Under the pieces are notes generated by a model. The model had not been told where the DNA came from. It searched no databases and saw only the letters and a program-made list of their open reading frames with translations. From NCBI GenBank assembly GCA_964350445.1, contig CAYGKA010000002.1:62001-126000 (forward strand): a stretch of 64,000 nucleotides of DNA, in the 5' to 3' direction. A program made the translations under genes and the position numbers. Below, in pieces: positions 8,949 to 17,772 of the stretch; the first letter of the stretch is position 1; every line of letters begins with the position of its first letter. This DNA comes from Hwanghaeella sp964350445. Its GTDB lineage: Bacteria; Pseudomonadota; Alphaproteobacteria; UBA8366; Aestuariispiraceae.

Positions 8949-9716
8949 TCAGTGAGAATCGCCGTTGAGCCAAGGCGGGTTGGGCAAGGAGGCCTGGGCC
9001 TCGCGCAGATGGCTGCCCCAAAGCTGGCTGATAGACGAGAAATACTCGTCGTCCGGCTCGATCCGACGCTGCGTCTCAACGCTGATGCTGTCCTTCTTGT
9101 AGACCAGCAGGTCCAAGGGCATGCCGACGGACATATTGCTTCGCAAGGTGGAATCCATGGAAACGCAGGCCAGCTTCACGGCCATGGGCAGTTTGGTGCT
9201 ATAAGCAAAGGCCCGGTCCAGAATAGGTTTGCCGTATTTGTTCTCGCCGATCTGGAAGAACGGGGTATCGGGCGTCGCTTCGATGAAGTTGCCGGCGCTG
9301 TAGATATGAAAAAGCCGCATCCGGCGGCCTTTAATCTGTCCGCCGAGAATCATCGAAACGTCGAACTTGGCCGACTGCGCCTTCAGGGCTTCCCCGTCGG
9401 TCTTATAGACTTCGCGAATCGCCGCGCCGACCAATTGCGCCGCCTGAAACATAGAGGGAACCGATAACAAGGTTTCTCGCGAACATTCCTTCGACGTCGA
9501 CAATTCGCAGAACTCGATCCCTTCGTGCAGCAGGTTCACGACGGCCTGGGAAACGGCGAGATTCCCCGCGGTCATCAGCGCCACGACACGGTCGCCGGGG
9601 GTTTCCCAAACGGTCAATTTTCGGAATGTGGAAATGTTGTCGACGCCGGCGCTCGTACGCGTATCCGCCAGCATGACGAACCCGTCATCCATGTAGAGAC
9701 CGATACAATATGTCAT
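8949..9716 (-). CDS. Anbu, proteasome-like Ntn hydrolase
   Basis: The 255-residue protein begins MTYCIGLYMDDGFVMLADTR. After removal of Met this exposes an N-terminal Thr nucleophile. Asp and Lys at the expected positions (Asp18 in LADTR, Lys33 in FRKL) complete a proteasome-type T-D-K catalytic set. This is the Anbu (ancestral beta subunit) family, which forms lock-washer or helical assemblies. It is the last gene of a four-gene operon, after an ATP-grasp protein, an alpha-E protein and a transglutaminase, the canonical Anbu companions. This suggests linked peptide-bond synthesis and cleavage on an unknown peptide. The true physiological substrate is not established for the family. Confidence 0.93.
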   Translation of the reverse strand: MTYCIGLYMDDGFVMLADTRTSAGVDNISTFRKLTVWETPGDRVVALMTAGNLAVSQAVVNLLHEGIEFCELSTSKECSRETLLSVPSMFQAAQLVGAAIREVYKTDGEALKAQSAKFDVSMILGGQIKGRRMRLFHIYSAGNFIEATPDTPFFQIGENKYGKPILDRAFAYSTKLPMAVKLACVSMDSTLRSNMSVGMPLDLLVYKKDSISVETQRRIEPDDEYFSSISQLWGSHLREAQASLPNPPWLNGDSH

Positions 9717-9764
9717 CCTGGCCTGTCCCTGAAGGTACCTTGGTCATCCGTTATAGGTCGACCG

Positions 9765-10583
9765 TTACTGCTGGCTACTCTCCTGCACGACCTGGACGGA
9801 AACGTCCAGCTTTTCGGCGCCGCCACCAAGGCGCAAACCGCGGATGGGCGCGGCCTCGCGGTAGTCCAGTCCGACTGCGACGCGCAGATAGGCTTCGTGG
9901 GGGCAGGATCGGTTGGCGACATCGAATCCGACCCAGCCCAGGTCCTCGATATAGGCCTCCGCCCAGGCGTGACCTGCTTCGTAGACCTCGTCCTTGTTCT
10001 CGCTCGCCTGCAGATATCCCGAAACATAGCGCGCGGGAATGCCCCGCAGCCGGGCGCAGCAGATGAAGGCATGGGCGTGGTCCTGGCAAACACCGAGCCC
10101 CTGCGCCAAAGCCTGCGCCGCTGTCGTTTCGACCTGTGTTTCACCTTCCAGATAGTCGATTCGCTCGCGGACAGCGCCCATCAGCGCATGGGCGAGGTCG
10201 AGCGGCTTCGACTGTTTTCCAACGCTCCAGGCCAGGTCTATCAACGCTCTGTCCGGCATCGTCAGGTCCGTCTGCCGTAGATAGGCGACAAGCGGGAAAG
10301 GCTCCCGCGCGCCTTCGACCATTCCCGAAACATTGGTTGTCTGCACCAATCCGGTCACGCGGATCAGAACGTCGCTGTGCTCGCGGTTGATGACGAAAGT
10401 ATGGGTGATGTTTCCGAAGGAGTCGACGAAGGACGGAATCGTCCCTTCCTGCCCGCAATCCAGTTCCCACGACAAGACATGCTGCCCTGTCGTGTTCTGC
10501 GGCGTCAGCTTCAAGCTTTGGATCGTATAAACGGCCGGCATGTCATACCGGTACCGCGTTTCATGTGTCACGGATATCAACAA
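9765..10583 (-). CDS. transglutaminase-like cysteine peptidase of the Anbu operon
   Basis: This 272-residue cytoplasmic protein has an N-terminal bacterial transglutaminase-like domain (LISVTHETRYRYD, SLKLTPQN) and a C-terminal catalytic transglutaminase core. The triad is visible as Cys166 (GLGVCQDHAHAF), His205 (EAGHAWAEAY) and Asp221 (WVGFDVANR). In bacteria such folds act mostly as amidases or peptidases. It lies between the alpha-E and Anbu genes with gaps of about 50 bases and is presumably co-transcribed and functionally coupled to both. Confidence 0.92.
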   Translation of the reverse strand: MLISVTHETRYRYDMPAVYTIQSLKLTPQNTTGQHVLSWELDCGQEGTIPSFVDSFGNITHTFVINREHSDVLIRVTGLVQTTNVSGMVEGAREPFPLVAYLRQTDLTMPDRALIDLAWSVGKQSKPLDLAHALMGAVRERIDYLEGETQVETTAAQALAQGLGVCQDHAHAFICCARLRGIPARYVSGYLQASENKDEVYEAGHAWAEAYIEDLGWVGFDVANRSCPHEAYLRVAVGLDYREAAPIRGLRLGGGAEKLDVSVQVVQESSQQ

Positions 10584-10636
10584 GGACCCAGTCCCAATGG
10601 AGGCAAAACCGCAAATCCCCGCAAATACGGGGTACG

Positions 10637-11587
10637 TCAGCCGATGAACATATAGCTACGGGCTATCTCATTACCGAGTCGGTTATTGCGGACAATAAAG
10701 TCGGACAGAAATTCATGCAGGCCGCTCTGAAAAATTTCGTTGGCGTCGGAGAATTGCAGTTGCGAATAAACCTGGCCGGCGATCCGATGGCATTCATGCC
10801 GCGAACCGTAGGCTTCCGCCAATCTGTCCAAATGGCTGACCGACTGCTGGTAGCAGCCGATCAGGGACCGGGGCATCTCCCGGCGTAGAATCATCAGTTC
10901 CGCAATTTTCCAGGGCTTGGGATTCTCGCGGTAGAGGTAGTGATAACTTCCCAAGGCCGAAAAGGCACGCAACAAGCTGGTCCACTGGTAATAGTCGACC
11001 CCGCCGCCGACCTCTTCACCTTCCGGCAACAGAATGTGGTATTTCACGTCGAGAATACGCGCCGTATTGTCCGCGCGTTCCACATAGGTGCCGAGACGGG
11101 CGAAATCGAAGGCGTCGTCGCGCAGCATCGTGCCGTATAATCCGCCCCGGAATACCGTGGACCGTTCCTTGACCCAATCCAGGAAGGACCGCAATTCGCC
11201 GTAGCGGCGCGCATCCGTCCAGCGCTGGTCGAAACCGAGCCAGGTGTCGTTCAGGCATTCCCACATTTCCATCGTCAGACTGGTGCGCACGGCCCTGCCG
11301 TTTTCGCGCGCCGCGCGGATGCAGGAATAGATGCTGGACGGGTTCTCCGGGTTGCGGGCCAGGAATTCGGTGACCGTCGGCCCTTCGACCCTAAGCCCCG
11401 CTTCCTCGAAAGCTTGGCCGCAGCCGGACGTCGCCAGGGTCGATCGCCACTCTGTCTGCAGCGCTTCGGTCCCGGACCCCGGCATCATGCTCATGCGGTC
11501 TCCAACTTCCAGAATGCGGGCGAAATTCTCCGCCCGCTCCATATAGCGGCTCAGCCAATAAAGGTTGTTGGCGGTGCGGCTCAGCAT
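10637..11587 (-). CDS. alpha-E domain protein
   Basis: The 316-residue protein is almost entirely helical and starts with the typical MLSRTANNLYWLSRYMERAE. It continues with ENFARILEV, YVERADNTARILDVKYHILL, ALGSYHYLYRE and MPRSLIGCYQQ, all characteristic of the alpha-E family (DUF403). The function is unknown, but it is almost always encoded beside a circularly permuted ATP-grasp protein and is thought to act with it. It is the second gene of the Anbu operon here, 66 bases after the ATP-grasp gene. Confidence 0.93.
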   Translation of the reverse strand: MLSRTANNLYWLSRYMERAENFARILEVGDRMSMMPGSGTEALQTEWRSTLATSGCGQAFEEAGLRVEGPTVTEFLARNPENPSSIYSCIRAARENGRAVRTSLTMEMWECLNDTWLGFDQRWTDARRYGELRSFLDWVKERSTVFRGGLYGTMLRDDAFDFARLGTYVERADNTARILDVKYHILLPEGEEVGGGVDYYQWTSLLRAFSALGSYHYLYRENPKPWKIAELMILRREMPRSLIGCYQQSVSHLDRLAEAYGSRHECHRIAGQVYSQLQFSDANEIFQSGLHEFLSDFIVRNNRLGNEIARSYMFIG

Positions 11588-11653
11588 GGATCTTCGTTCA
11601 ACTCCCGTTTCGTCGCCGGACCGTGGCCCGGCAAGTTTCTTAAAAGGCCGGAA

Positions 11654-13132
11654 CTACTCCAACACCCAGGTGTCCTTGGTCCCGCCGCCCTGGCTGGAAT
11701 TCACCACCAGCGAGCCGTCGCGCAACGCGACGCGGGTCAACCCACCCTTGACCATGCGCACATCCTTGCCGGACAGGACGAAGGGCCGGAAATCCACATG
11801 CCGCGGCGCCACGCCCGCTTCGACGAAGGTCGGGCAGGTGCTGAGCGCCAGCGTCGGCTGCGCGATGAACTCATCCGGTGAGGCCTTGATCCGTTCGGCG
11901 TATTCTTCGCGCTCGCTTGAACTGGCTTGCGGTCCGACCAGCATCCCGTATCCGCCGGACCCATGCACTTCCTTGACCACCAGCTCCGCCAGATTGTCGA
12001 GTACATAGGCCAAGTCGTCTTCTTCGCCGCATTTGTATGTCGGCACGTTCTTCAGGATCGGCTCCTCGCCCAGGTAGAATTTTATCATCTCCGGAACGTA
12101 GGTGTAGATCGCCTTGTCGTCGGCGATCCCGGCCCCCACGGCGTTCGCCAAGGTCACTTGCCCCGAGCGGTAGGCGTTCATGATGCCGGGCACGCCAAGC
12201 ACGGAGTTCGGATCGAAGGTCAGCGGGTCGAGGAACGTGTCATCAATCCGCCGATAGATCACATCGACCTTCTGCGGCCCCTGGGTGGTGCGCATGAAAA
12301 CCTTGGCGTCGTCGACGAACAGGTCCGGCCCCTCGACCAGTTCCACGCCCATCTGATCGGCAAGGAAGGAATGCTCGAAATAAGCGCTGTTGAAGATGCC
12401 CGGCGTCAGGACAACGACCGTCGGGTCGCCTGTCGTCTTCGGCGGGGCGCATTCCTTGAGCGAATCCAGCAGGAAGTCCGCGTAGTTGTCGACCGGCGCA
12501 ATCCGGTGCTCGGCAAACAGCGCCGGGAACAGCCGCATCATCACTTCCCGGTTTTCCAGCATGTAGGAAACGCCGGACGGCGTGCGGCAATTGTCTTCCA
12601 GAACGTAGAATTCGTCCTCGCCGACGCGCACCATGTCGATCCCGGCGATATGGCTGTAGACATTGCCCGGCACGTTCACACCCTGCATTTCCGGCAGGTA
12701 GGAACTGTTGTTCAGGACCAGACGTTCCGGAATCACCCCGGCCTTCAGGATTTCCTGGCCGTGATAGACGTCGTTCAGGAACATATTCAGCGTTTTGACG
12801 CGCTGACGCAGGCCGTCTTCCATCAACTGCCATTCCGCCGCCGACAGGACGCGGGGGATGATGTCGAACGGAATCAGCCGCTCGGGATCACCGCCCTCGC
12901 CATAGACGGCGAAAGTAATGCCCAACCTGCGGAATAGAACATCGGCTTCCTGGCGCTTCATCCGAAGAAAATCGGTCGGCGTCCATTGGAGCCATTGAGA
13001 AAGACCTTTGTAGGCGTCGCGACACGCGCCACCTGCAAGCGTCATTTCATCGAAAGCTTTCGCGAGTGCCATGCCCCTCAACCCGGGTGCGGTCTTAACG
13101 CCGCCCCCGATGCGTGTTTCAAGTGTTACCAT
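11654..13132 (-). CDS. circularly permuted type 2 ATP-grasp protein
   Basis: The 492-residue protein carries the features of the circularly permuted ATP-grasp family: RQEADVLFRRLGITFAVYG, DVYHGQEILKAGVIPERLVL, the metal and ATP ligands in YVLEDNCRTPSGVSYMLENR, VVVLTPGIFNSAYFEHSFLA, VDVIYRRIDDTFLDPL and the C-terminal VVKEVHGSGGYGMLVGP. ATP-grasp enzymes join a carboxylate to an amine through an acylphosphate. This family is linked to unidentified peptide synthesis. It heads the Anbu operon, and the 260-bp gap to divergent sthA should hold the promoter. A shorter start at an internal Met (GMALAKAFDEM) is possible. Confidence 0.92.
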   Translation of the reverse strand: MVTLETRIGGGVKTAPGLRGMALAKAFDEMTLAGGACRDAYKGLSQWLQWTPTDFLRMKRQEADVLFRRLGITFAVYGEGGDPERLIPFDIIPRVLSAAEWQLMEDGLRQRVKTLNMFLNDVYHGQEILKAGVIPERLVLNNSSYLPEMQGVNVPGNVYSHIAGIDMVRVGEDEFYVLEDNCRTPSGVSYMLENREVMMRLFPALFAEHRIAPVDNYADFLLDSLKECAPPKTTGDPTVVVLTPGIFNSAYFEHSFLADQMGVELVEGPDLFVDDAKVFMRTTQGPQKVDVIYRRIDDTFLDPLTFDPNSVLGVPGIMNAYRSGQVTLANAVGAGIADDKAIYTYVPEMIKFYLGEEPILKNVPTYKCGEEDDLAYVLDNLAELVVKEVHGSGGYGMLVGPQASSSEREEYAERIKASPDEFIAQPTLALSTCPTFVEAGVAPRHVDFRPFVLSGKDVRMVKGGLTRVALRDGSLVVNSSQGGGTKDTWVLE

Positions 13133-13392
13133 TAACCCGCAAAGTCGATCCGGGTCTTTTTTCGCCCGAATTCAATAACTAGCATGACATGACGGCGCAG
13201 CCTGTCAACAGCGCTTCGGTGCGTCCGCGGCGGAACGGCGGCGCCGGTTGAGGGCGAACCAACCCTTTAGATTCAAATCAAGAATGGCGCGACGAAGAAA
13301 ACGGACGCAAATTGGAAAGTCACCGACTACGATGATCAGGTAAAAGCATCCGGCGGCGGCGCCGATCGCGCCGTTCCCGGAGGGAGAAGACA

Positions 13393-14793
13393 GTGACCGA
13401 ATACGATTTGATAGTCGTGGGCAGCGGCCCCGCCGGGCGCCGCGCCGCCATTCAGGCCGCCAAATTCGGCCGCAATGCGCTGGTTGTGGAGAAAGGGCGG
13501 CGGGTCGGCGGCGTTTCCGTTCATACCGGCACCATCCCGTCCAAAACCCTGCGCGAGACGGTCCTGAACCTGTCGGGTTGGCGCGAACGCGGCTTCTACG
13601 GCCGCGCCTACCGGGTCAAACAGGACATTTCCTCGGAAGACCTGCGCCACCGGCTGCTGAAGACTCTGGACCACGAGGTCGAGGTGCTGGAACATCAATT
13701 CGCCCGCAACCATGTCGACACCGTGATGGGCGAGGCCCGCTTCACCGACCCCCACACGATCGAAGTGACCGGCGAGGACGGGGAGAGGATCCTGTTCACG
13801 GGGAAGTCATTCCTGCTCTGTGTCGGCACCAACCCGTTCCGGCCGGACTGGGTCCCCTTCGACGGGGAAAACGTACTGGACAGCGACGACGTCCTCGACG
13901 TGAACCGAATTCCCAGATCGATCACCGTGATCGGCGCCGGCGTCATCGGTGTCGAATACGCCACGATCTTTTCCGCGCTCGACGTGCCCGCCACCCTGAT
14001 CGAGCCCCGGGACACGATGCTGGACTTCATCGACCGCGAATTGATCGAGGATTTCGTCCACAATCTCCGCGACCGCGGCATCACGCTGCGGATGGGCAAG
14101 GCGGTGAAGAAGGTCGAGCGGGTGGACGGCCAATGCATCACCCATTTGGAAGGCGGCCGGGTCTGCAAGTCGGACATGGTTTTGTTCGCCGCCGGCCGGG
14201 TCGGGGCCACCGACAGCCTGAACCTGGAGGCCGTCGGCCTGACGGTCGATCACCGCAAGCGGCTGAAGGTCGATCCGGGCACGTTCCGTACCGAGGTCCC
14301 GCATATCTTTGCCGCCGGTGACGTCATCGGCTTTCCCAGCCTCGCCTCCACCTCGATGGAACAGGGCCGGATCGCCGCCTGTCACGCGCTGGGCGAAGCC
14401 GCGCAGAAACCGCCGGAATACTTCCCCTACGGCATTTATTCCGTGCCGGAGATTTCCACCGTCGGCATGACCGAGGAAGAAGTGGAAGGCCGCGGCATTC
14501 CCTATGAATGCGGCGTCGCCCGGTTCCGGGAAACCTCGCGCGGCCATATCATGGGCTTGGACAGCGGCATGATGAAGATGATCTTCTCGATCAAGACGCA
14601 CCGGCTGCTCGGCGTCCATATCGTCGGTGAAGGCGCGACCGAACTGATTCATATCGGCCAGGCGGTCCTGAACCTGAAAGGCACGCTGGAATATTTCGTC
14701 GAGAACACGTTCAACTACCCAACGCTGGCGGAAGCCTACAAGATCGCAGCGCTGGACGCGTGGAACCGGATGCCGAAGATGAAGAAGGGATAG
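13393..14793 (+). CDS. sthA: soluble pyridine nucleotide transhydrogenase
   Basis: This 466-residue flavoprotein begins at a GTG preceded by AGGGAGAAG. It shows the FAD motif DLIVVGSGPAGRRAAIQAAK and the SthA-type active-site stretch VGGVSVHTGTIPSKTLRE, in which the redox-active Cys pair of dihydrolipoamide dehydrogenase is absent. An NAD(P) motif, ITVIGAGVIGVEYATIFS, and the C-terminal interface NTFNYPTLAEAYKIAALDAW are also present. The absence of the cysteines, together with FNYPT in place of the lipoamide dehydrogenase His-Pro, identifies the Si-specific transhydrogenase that balances NADPH and NADH in the cytoplasm. It is followed after 28 bases by an exported hydrolase gene with no obvious connection. 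Confidence 0.93.
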   Translation: MTEYDLIVVGSGPAGRRAAIQAAKFGRNALVVEKGRRVGGVSVHTGTIPSKTLRETVLNLSGWRERGFYGRAYRVKQDISSEDLRHRLLKTLDHEVEVLEHQFARNHVDTVMGEARFTDPHTIEVTGEDGERILFTGKSFLLCVGTNPFRPDWVPFDGENVLDSDDVLDVNRIPRSITVIGAGVIGVEYATIFSALDVPATLIEPRDTMLDFIDRELIEDFVHNLRDRGITLRMGKAVKKVERVDGQCITHLEGGRVCKSDMVLFAAGRVGATDSLNLEAVGLTVDHRKRLKVDPGTFRTEVPHIFAAGDVIGFPSLASTSMEQGRIAACHALGEAAQKPPEYFPYGIYSVPEISTVGMTEEEVEGRGIPYECGVARFRETSRGHIMGLDSGMMKMIFSIKTHRLLGVHIVGEGATELIHIGQAVLNLKGTLEYFVENTFNYPTLAEAYKIAALDAWNRMPKMKKG

Positions 14794-14821
14794 GCCGGGG
14801 ACCAACCGGGAGGATACAAAC

Positions 14822-15646
14822 ATGCGACCGACCATTGCCGCCGTCTCGGCGCTTCTTATCGCGGCATTCGGGTTCGGCCCGGGTGCCTCCGCGGGCGATG
14901 ACGACTGCCGCCCCGCCGACAACCTGACTTATGTTCAAGGCCTGGACGAGTGCCTCGCCCTCCAGACCTTTCCGCCAAGCGATGCGGCGCCGGGCAAGAC
15001 GCTCGTCATCGTGCTGCATGGCGATTTGAGCCGCGGCGGACCGGCCGACTACATCTTCCCTGTCGCGGAACAGGCTGCGGCGGCGGGGGCCATCGGCGTT
15101 GCGATGATGCGGCCCGGCTATGCCGGCGGCGGCAGAACCTCGACCGGGATCGCCAGCCGCAAGGAGAACCGCGCGCAGATCTACACGCCCGACGAGATGG
15201 ACGAGATCGCGGCGGCGGCAACCCGCCTGAAGGACCATCACGGCGCGGCGGAAATCGTCATGATTGGCCATAGCGGCGGCGCGGTGATGGCCGGCGTCAT
15301 CCTGGGGCGCCATCCCGGCCTGGTCCAACGCGCGTTGCTGGTCTCCTGCCCTTGCGACATCCCGACCTGGCGCCGGATGCGCGGCCGCGATCCGCTGCCG
15401 AACGCCGAAAACCCGATCGACCATATTGACCGCATTCCGGCCGGAACGATGATCCGGCTGCTGACCGGCTCGAATGACACCAACACCCGGACCAGCCTCG
15501 CCACTGACTATGCGGCCGCGGCGCAAGCCGCCGACCTCGACGCCGCCTTCATCGAACTGCCCGGTGCCGGGCACAACCTGAATGACGCGATGGCGGGTAG
15601 CACCGAGTTCCAGGCAGCGCTCGCCAAGGTGATCCTGGGGCGATAG
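14822..15646 (+). CDS. exported alpha/beta hydrolase
   Basis: The 274-residue protein has a Sec signal peptide (hydrophobic stretch to about residue 22, likely cut after GASA). The mature part is an alpha/beta hydrolase: LVIVLHGDLSRGG for the oxyanion region, the nucleophile elbow VMIGHSGGAVMAG with the catalytic Ser, and a late His in LPGAGHNLNDAM. Paired cysteines (DDDCRPADN and GLDECLAL) could form a disulfide in the periplasm. Its start follows GGGAGGAT. The substrate is unknown. It is probably co-transcribed with sthA, with a terminator-like hairpin after the stop. Confidence 0.82.
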   Translation: MRPTIAAVSALLIAAFGFGPGASAGDDDCRPADNLTYVQGLDECLALQTFPPSDAAPGKTLVIVLHGDLSRGGPADYIFPVAEQAAAAGAIGVAMMRPGYAGGGRTSTGIASRKENRAQIYTPDEMDEIAAAATRLKDHHGAAEIVMIGHSGGAVMAGVILGRHPGLVQRALLVSCPCDIPTWRRMRGRDPLPNAENPIDHIDRIPAGTMIRLLTGSNDTNTRTSLATDYAAAAQAADLDAAFIELPGAGHNLNDAMAGSTEFQAALAKVILGR

Positions 15647-15667
15647 CGGGCAGCAAGGCGCCGGATG

Positions 15668-15688
15668 AGGGGAGACGCCCCTTTGTTT
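15668..15688 (+). terminator. intrinsic terminator-like hairpin after the exported hydrolase gene
   Basis: The stem AGGGG/CCCCT closes a 5-base loop and is followed directly by TTGTTT, 22 bases after the stop codon at 15646. The stem is short, so confidence is moderate. Confidence 0.5.
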
Positions 15689-15909
15689 AATGCGCCGTCG
15701 CCGGTACTACGGAACACCAGTTTGGTGCACTGTCACCGCAATCTGTTGATCCTTCGTTCACTTTATACAACCAAAGACATCGAATACATGACCAAGAACG
15801 ATTACAACATGTATTTGAGAGTTTGGTTGAAGGAGACCGTGGCGGCCCTACGACCAAGATACGCCCGGAACTTGTTCTGCCTTGAATGTAACTAAAATCT
15901 GGTGACAGT

Positions 15910-16518
15910 TTATCTATTCGATAGATTCCCAACGTTGAGACCCTGTTTCTCGGCCCAATTGAACAACTTCACTCTTCCCTGAGGCCGTTCAAGCAATGCT
16001 CGGTCAAACAATTCCTGCGCGTTCTCGCGGTCGCCAAGAACCAAAGCGACTCCTGCGGCAAAAAATGATTGCTTGTTTTTCATAAGGAACCGTTTGACGG
16101 CAGCCGGGTTTGACATTTTCTCCAACCAGGGCAGGCAGCATTCCTCAACCTCTCGCACTAGATCTTTGGCAACTGATTGATCATTCACGCTGCTGTCAAC
16201 TTTCCACCAAAGGTCAATTCTATCTTCTCTCAAAGAACCAATTCTTGCGCGTGCGATACAGTTATATTCCTTGGGCATCCCACTGAACGGCGGGGCCTCA
16301 AGGATCGCAGATATGGCCGGGAAATGTACACCCACGTTTACCGTGAACCGGGCATCCGAACCGTCATTCCATTGACTCGCTTGGACATTGACGACATCAA
16401 CATGATCAACGTGTTCGCGATAATAGTTTCGCGCGACTTTCCTAAAACCGGATCGTTTCAATAATGGCGAAAGCTCTTCCTTGAGAATCGCGTCTATGCG
16501 CTTCGCGCTTTCACTCAT
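15910..16518 (-). CDS. DUF4304 domain protein
   Basis: The 202-residue protein has the DUF4304 layout: ILKEELSPLLKRSGFRKVARNYYRE, then VDVVNVQASQWND and FTVNVGVHFPAI, and the later DLWWKVDSS and LPWLEKMSNPAAV. The function is unknown. There is no signal peptide or membrane span. The gene and its flanks (about 15690-16620) are clearly AT-richer than the surrounding DNA and use codons such as AAT, AAA and TTT more freely. This suggests recent acquisition. No partner gene of a toxin or immunity system is evident. Confidence 0.8.
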   Translation of the reverse strand: MSESAKRIDAILKEELSPLLKRSGFRKVARNYYREHVDHVDVVNVQASQWNDGSDARFTVNVGVHFPAISAILEAPPFSGMPKEYNCIARARIGSLREDRIDLWWKVDSSVNDQSVAKDLVREVEECCLPWLEKMSNPAAVKRFLMKNKQSFFAAGVALVLGDRENAQELFDRALLERPQGRVKLFNWAEKQGLNVGNLSNR

Positions 16519-16652
16519 CGTGCTTTCCGCATCATGGTGCTGGTTTAAGGGTAGAAATACACATCCTTTGACTGCACCAACAATGAAGCAGACCGGCCAA
16601 GATTCACAATTTTAACTGATCCAGGCTTGTGTCCTTGATAGGCCTATGCCCC

Positions 16653-16937
16653 TCACACCCACCGAAACACCGCCCCCGCATAAACGACGGAAATAATCGT
16701 CGCGGCCCAAAGCGGGTCGCCGATGAGGCCGAGCCAGGCGAGGTGGATGAAGGCGCTGCCCAGGAGCGATATGAACAGGCGGTCGCCGCGTGTTGTCTCC
16801 AAGGTCAGGATACCGCGTCGCGGGCCGCCGCCGGGGGATTTGAGCTCCCACACCGTCATACAGGTGAGACATATGGCGATAAAGATGAAGAAGAGCGTCG
16901 TCGGCCAGGTCCAAGCCATCCAGGTCAGGTCGAGCAT
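16653..16937 (-). CDS. glpU: small membrane protein of the glycerol transporter locus (DUF2160)
   Basis: This 94-residue protein has three predicted membrane segments (WPTTLFFIFIAICLTCMTVW, LFISLLGSAFIHLAWLGLIG and WAATIISVVYAGAVF). It carries the DUF2160 signature WELKSPGGGPRRG in its cytoplasmic loop. It is the last gene of the minus-strand glycerol transport operon, as in the rhizobial glpSTPQUV loci. Its role is not known; an accessory transporter subunit is plausible. Confidence 0.85.
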   Translation of the reverse strand: MLDLTWMAWTWPTTLFFIFIAICLTCMTVWELKSPGGGPRRGILTLETTRGDRLFISLLGSAFIHLAWLGLIGDPLWAATIISVVYAGAVFRWV

Positions 16938-16961
16938 TTTTCCGTCTCCCCTTCTCTCGGT

Positions 16962-17759
16962 CTAGACACGCCCGAGGGCGAAGCCCTTGGCGATGTAATT
17001 TCTGACGAAATAGATCACGAAGGCGCCGGGTACGATGGTCAGCGTGCCGGCCGCCGCCAGCAGGCCCAGCTCATAGCCGGACGTACTGGCCGTTCGGGTC
17101 ATGGTGGCCGCAATCGGTTTAGCCTCCACCGCCGTCAATGTCTTGGCCAACAACAGTTCGACCCAGCTGAACATGAAGCAGAAGAAAGCCGCCACGCCGA
17201 TGCCGGCCGCGATGGTCGGAACGAAGATTTTCAGGAAGAAACTCCAGAAGGAATGGCCATCCACATAGGCGGTTTCGTCCAATTCCTTCGGTACGCCGGA
17301 CATGAAGCCTTCCAGAATCCAGACCGCCAGCGGAATGTTGAACAGCGTATGGCTGAGGGCGACGGCGATATGCGTATCGAACAATCCAACAGCGGAGTAA
17401 AGTTGGAAGAACGGCAGGGCGAAAACCGCCGGCGGCGCCATCCGGTTGGTCAGCAGCCAGAAGAACAGATGCTTGTCGCCGATGAAGCGATAGCGGCTGA
17501 ACGCATAGGCCGCCGGCAAGGCGCAGGCGACCGACAGCACCGTGTTGATCGACACATAGGTGAGCGAATTCACATAGCCCATATACCAGGTCGGATCGGT
17601 GAAGATGACGATGTAGTTTTCCAGCGTGAACTCGCGCGGATACAGGCTGAACCCGCCCAATATCTCATTGGTCGTCTTGAACGACATGGAGACCAGCCAA
17701 TAGATCGGCAACATCAGGAAAACGATATAGAGCGCGGGAACGATGGCGGTGCGTTTCAT
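16962..17759 (-). CDS. glpQ: glycerol ABC transporter permease
   Basis: The 265-residue inner-membrane protein has about six transmembrane segments. The permease EAA-loop motif is seen in LDETAYVDGHSFWSFFLKIFVP (ExxxxDGxxxxxxFxxxxxP). It is the MalG-like partner of the upstream permease gene. Together they form the channel of the GlpSTPQV-type importer for glycerol. The gene lies 13 bases after glpP. Substrate assignment rests on the flanking glpR, glpD and glpK and on the sequence type of the binding protein. Confidence 0.9.
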   Translation of the reverse strand: MKRTAIVPALYIVFLMLPIYWLVSMSFKTTNEILGGFSLYPREFTLENYIVIFTDPTWYMGYVNSLTYVSINTVLSVACALPAAYAFSRYRFIGDKHLFFWLLTNRMAPPAVFALPFFQLYSAVGLFDTHIAVALSHTLFNIPLAVWILEGFMSGVPKELDETAYVDGHSFWSFFLKIFVPTIAAGIGVAAFFCFMFSWVELLLAKTLTAVEAKPIAATMTRTASTSGYELGLLAAAGTLTIVPGAFVIYFVRNYIAKGFALGRV

Positions 17760-17772
17760 GATCTCTGGTCCC

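Noticed and set aside
15665..15895. Possible 76-residue gene after the exported hydrolase
   Set aside because: There is no ribosome binding site, it overlaps the terminator-like hairpin, and the sequence is non-descript in an AT-rich spacer.
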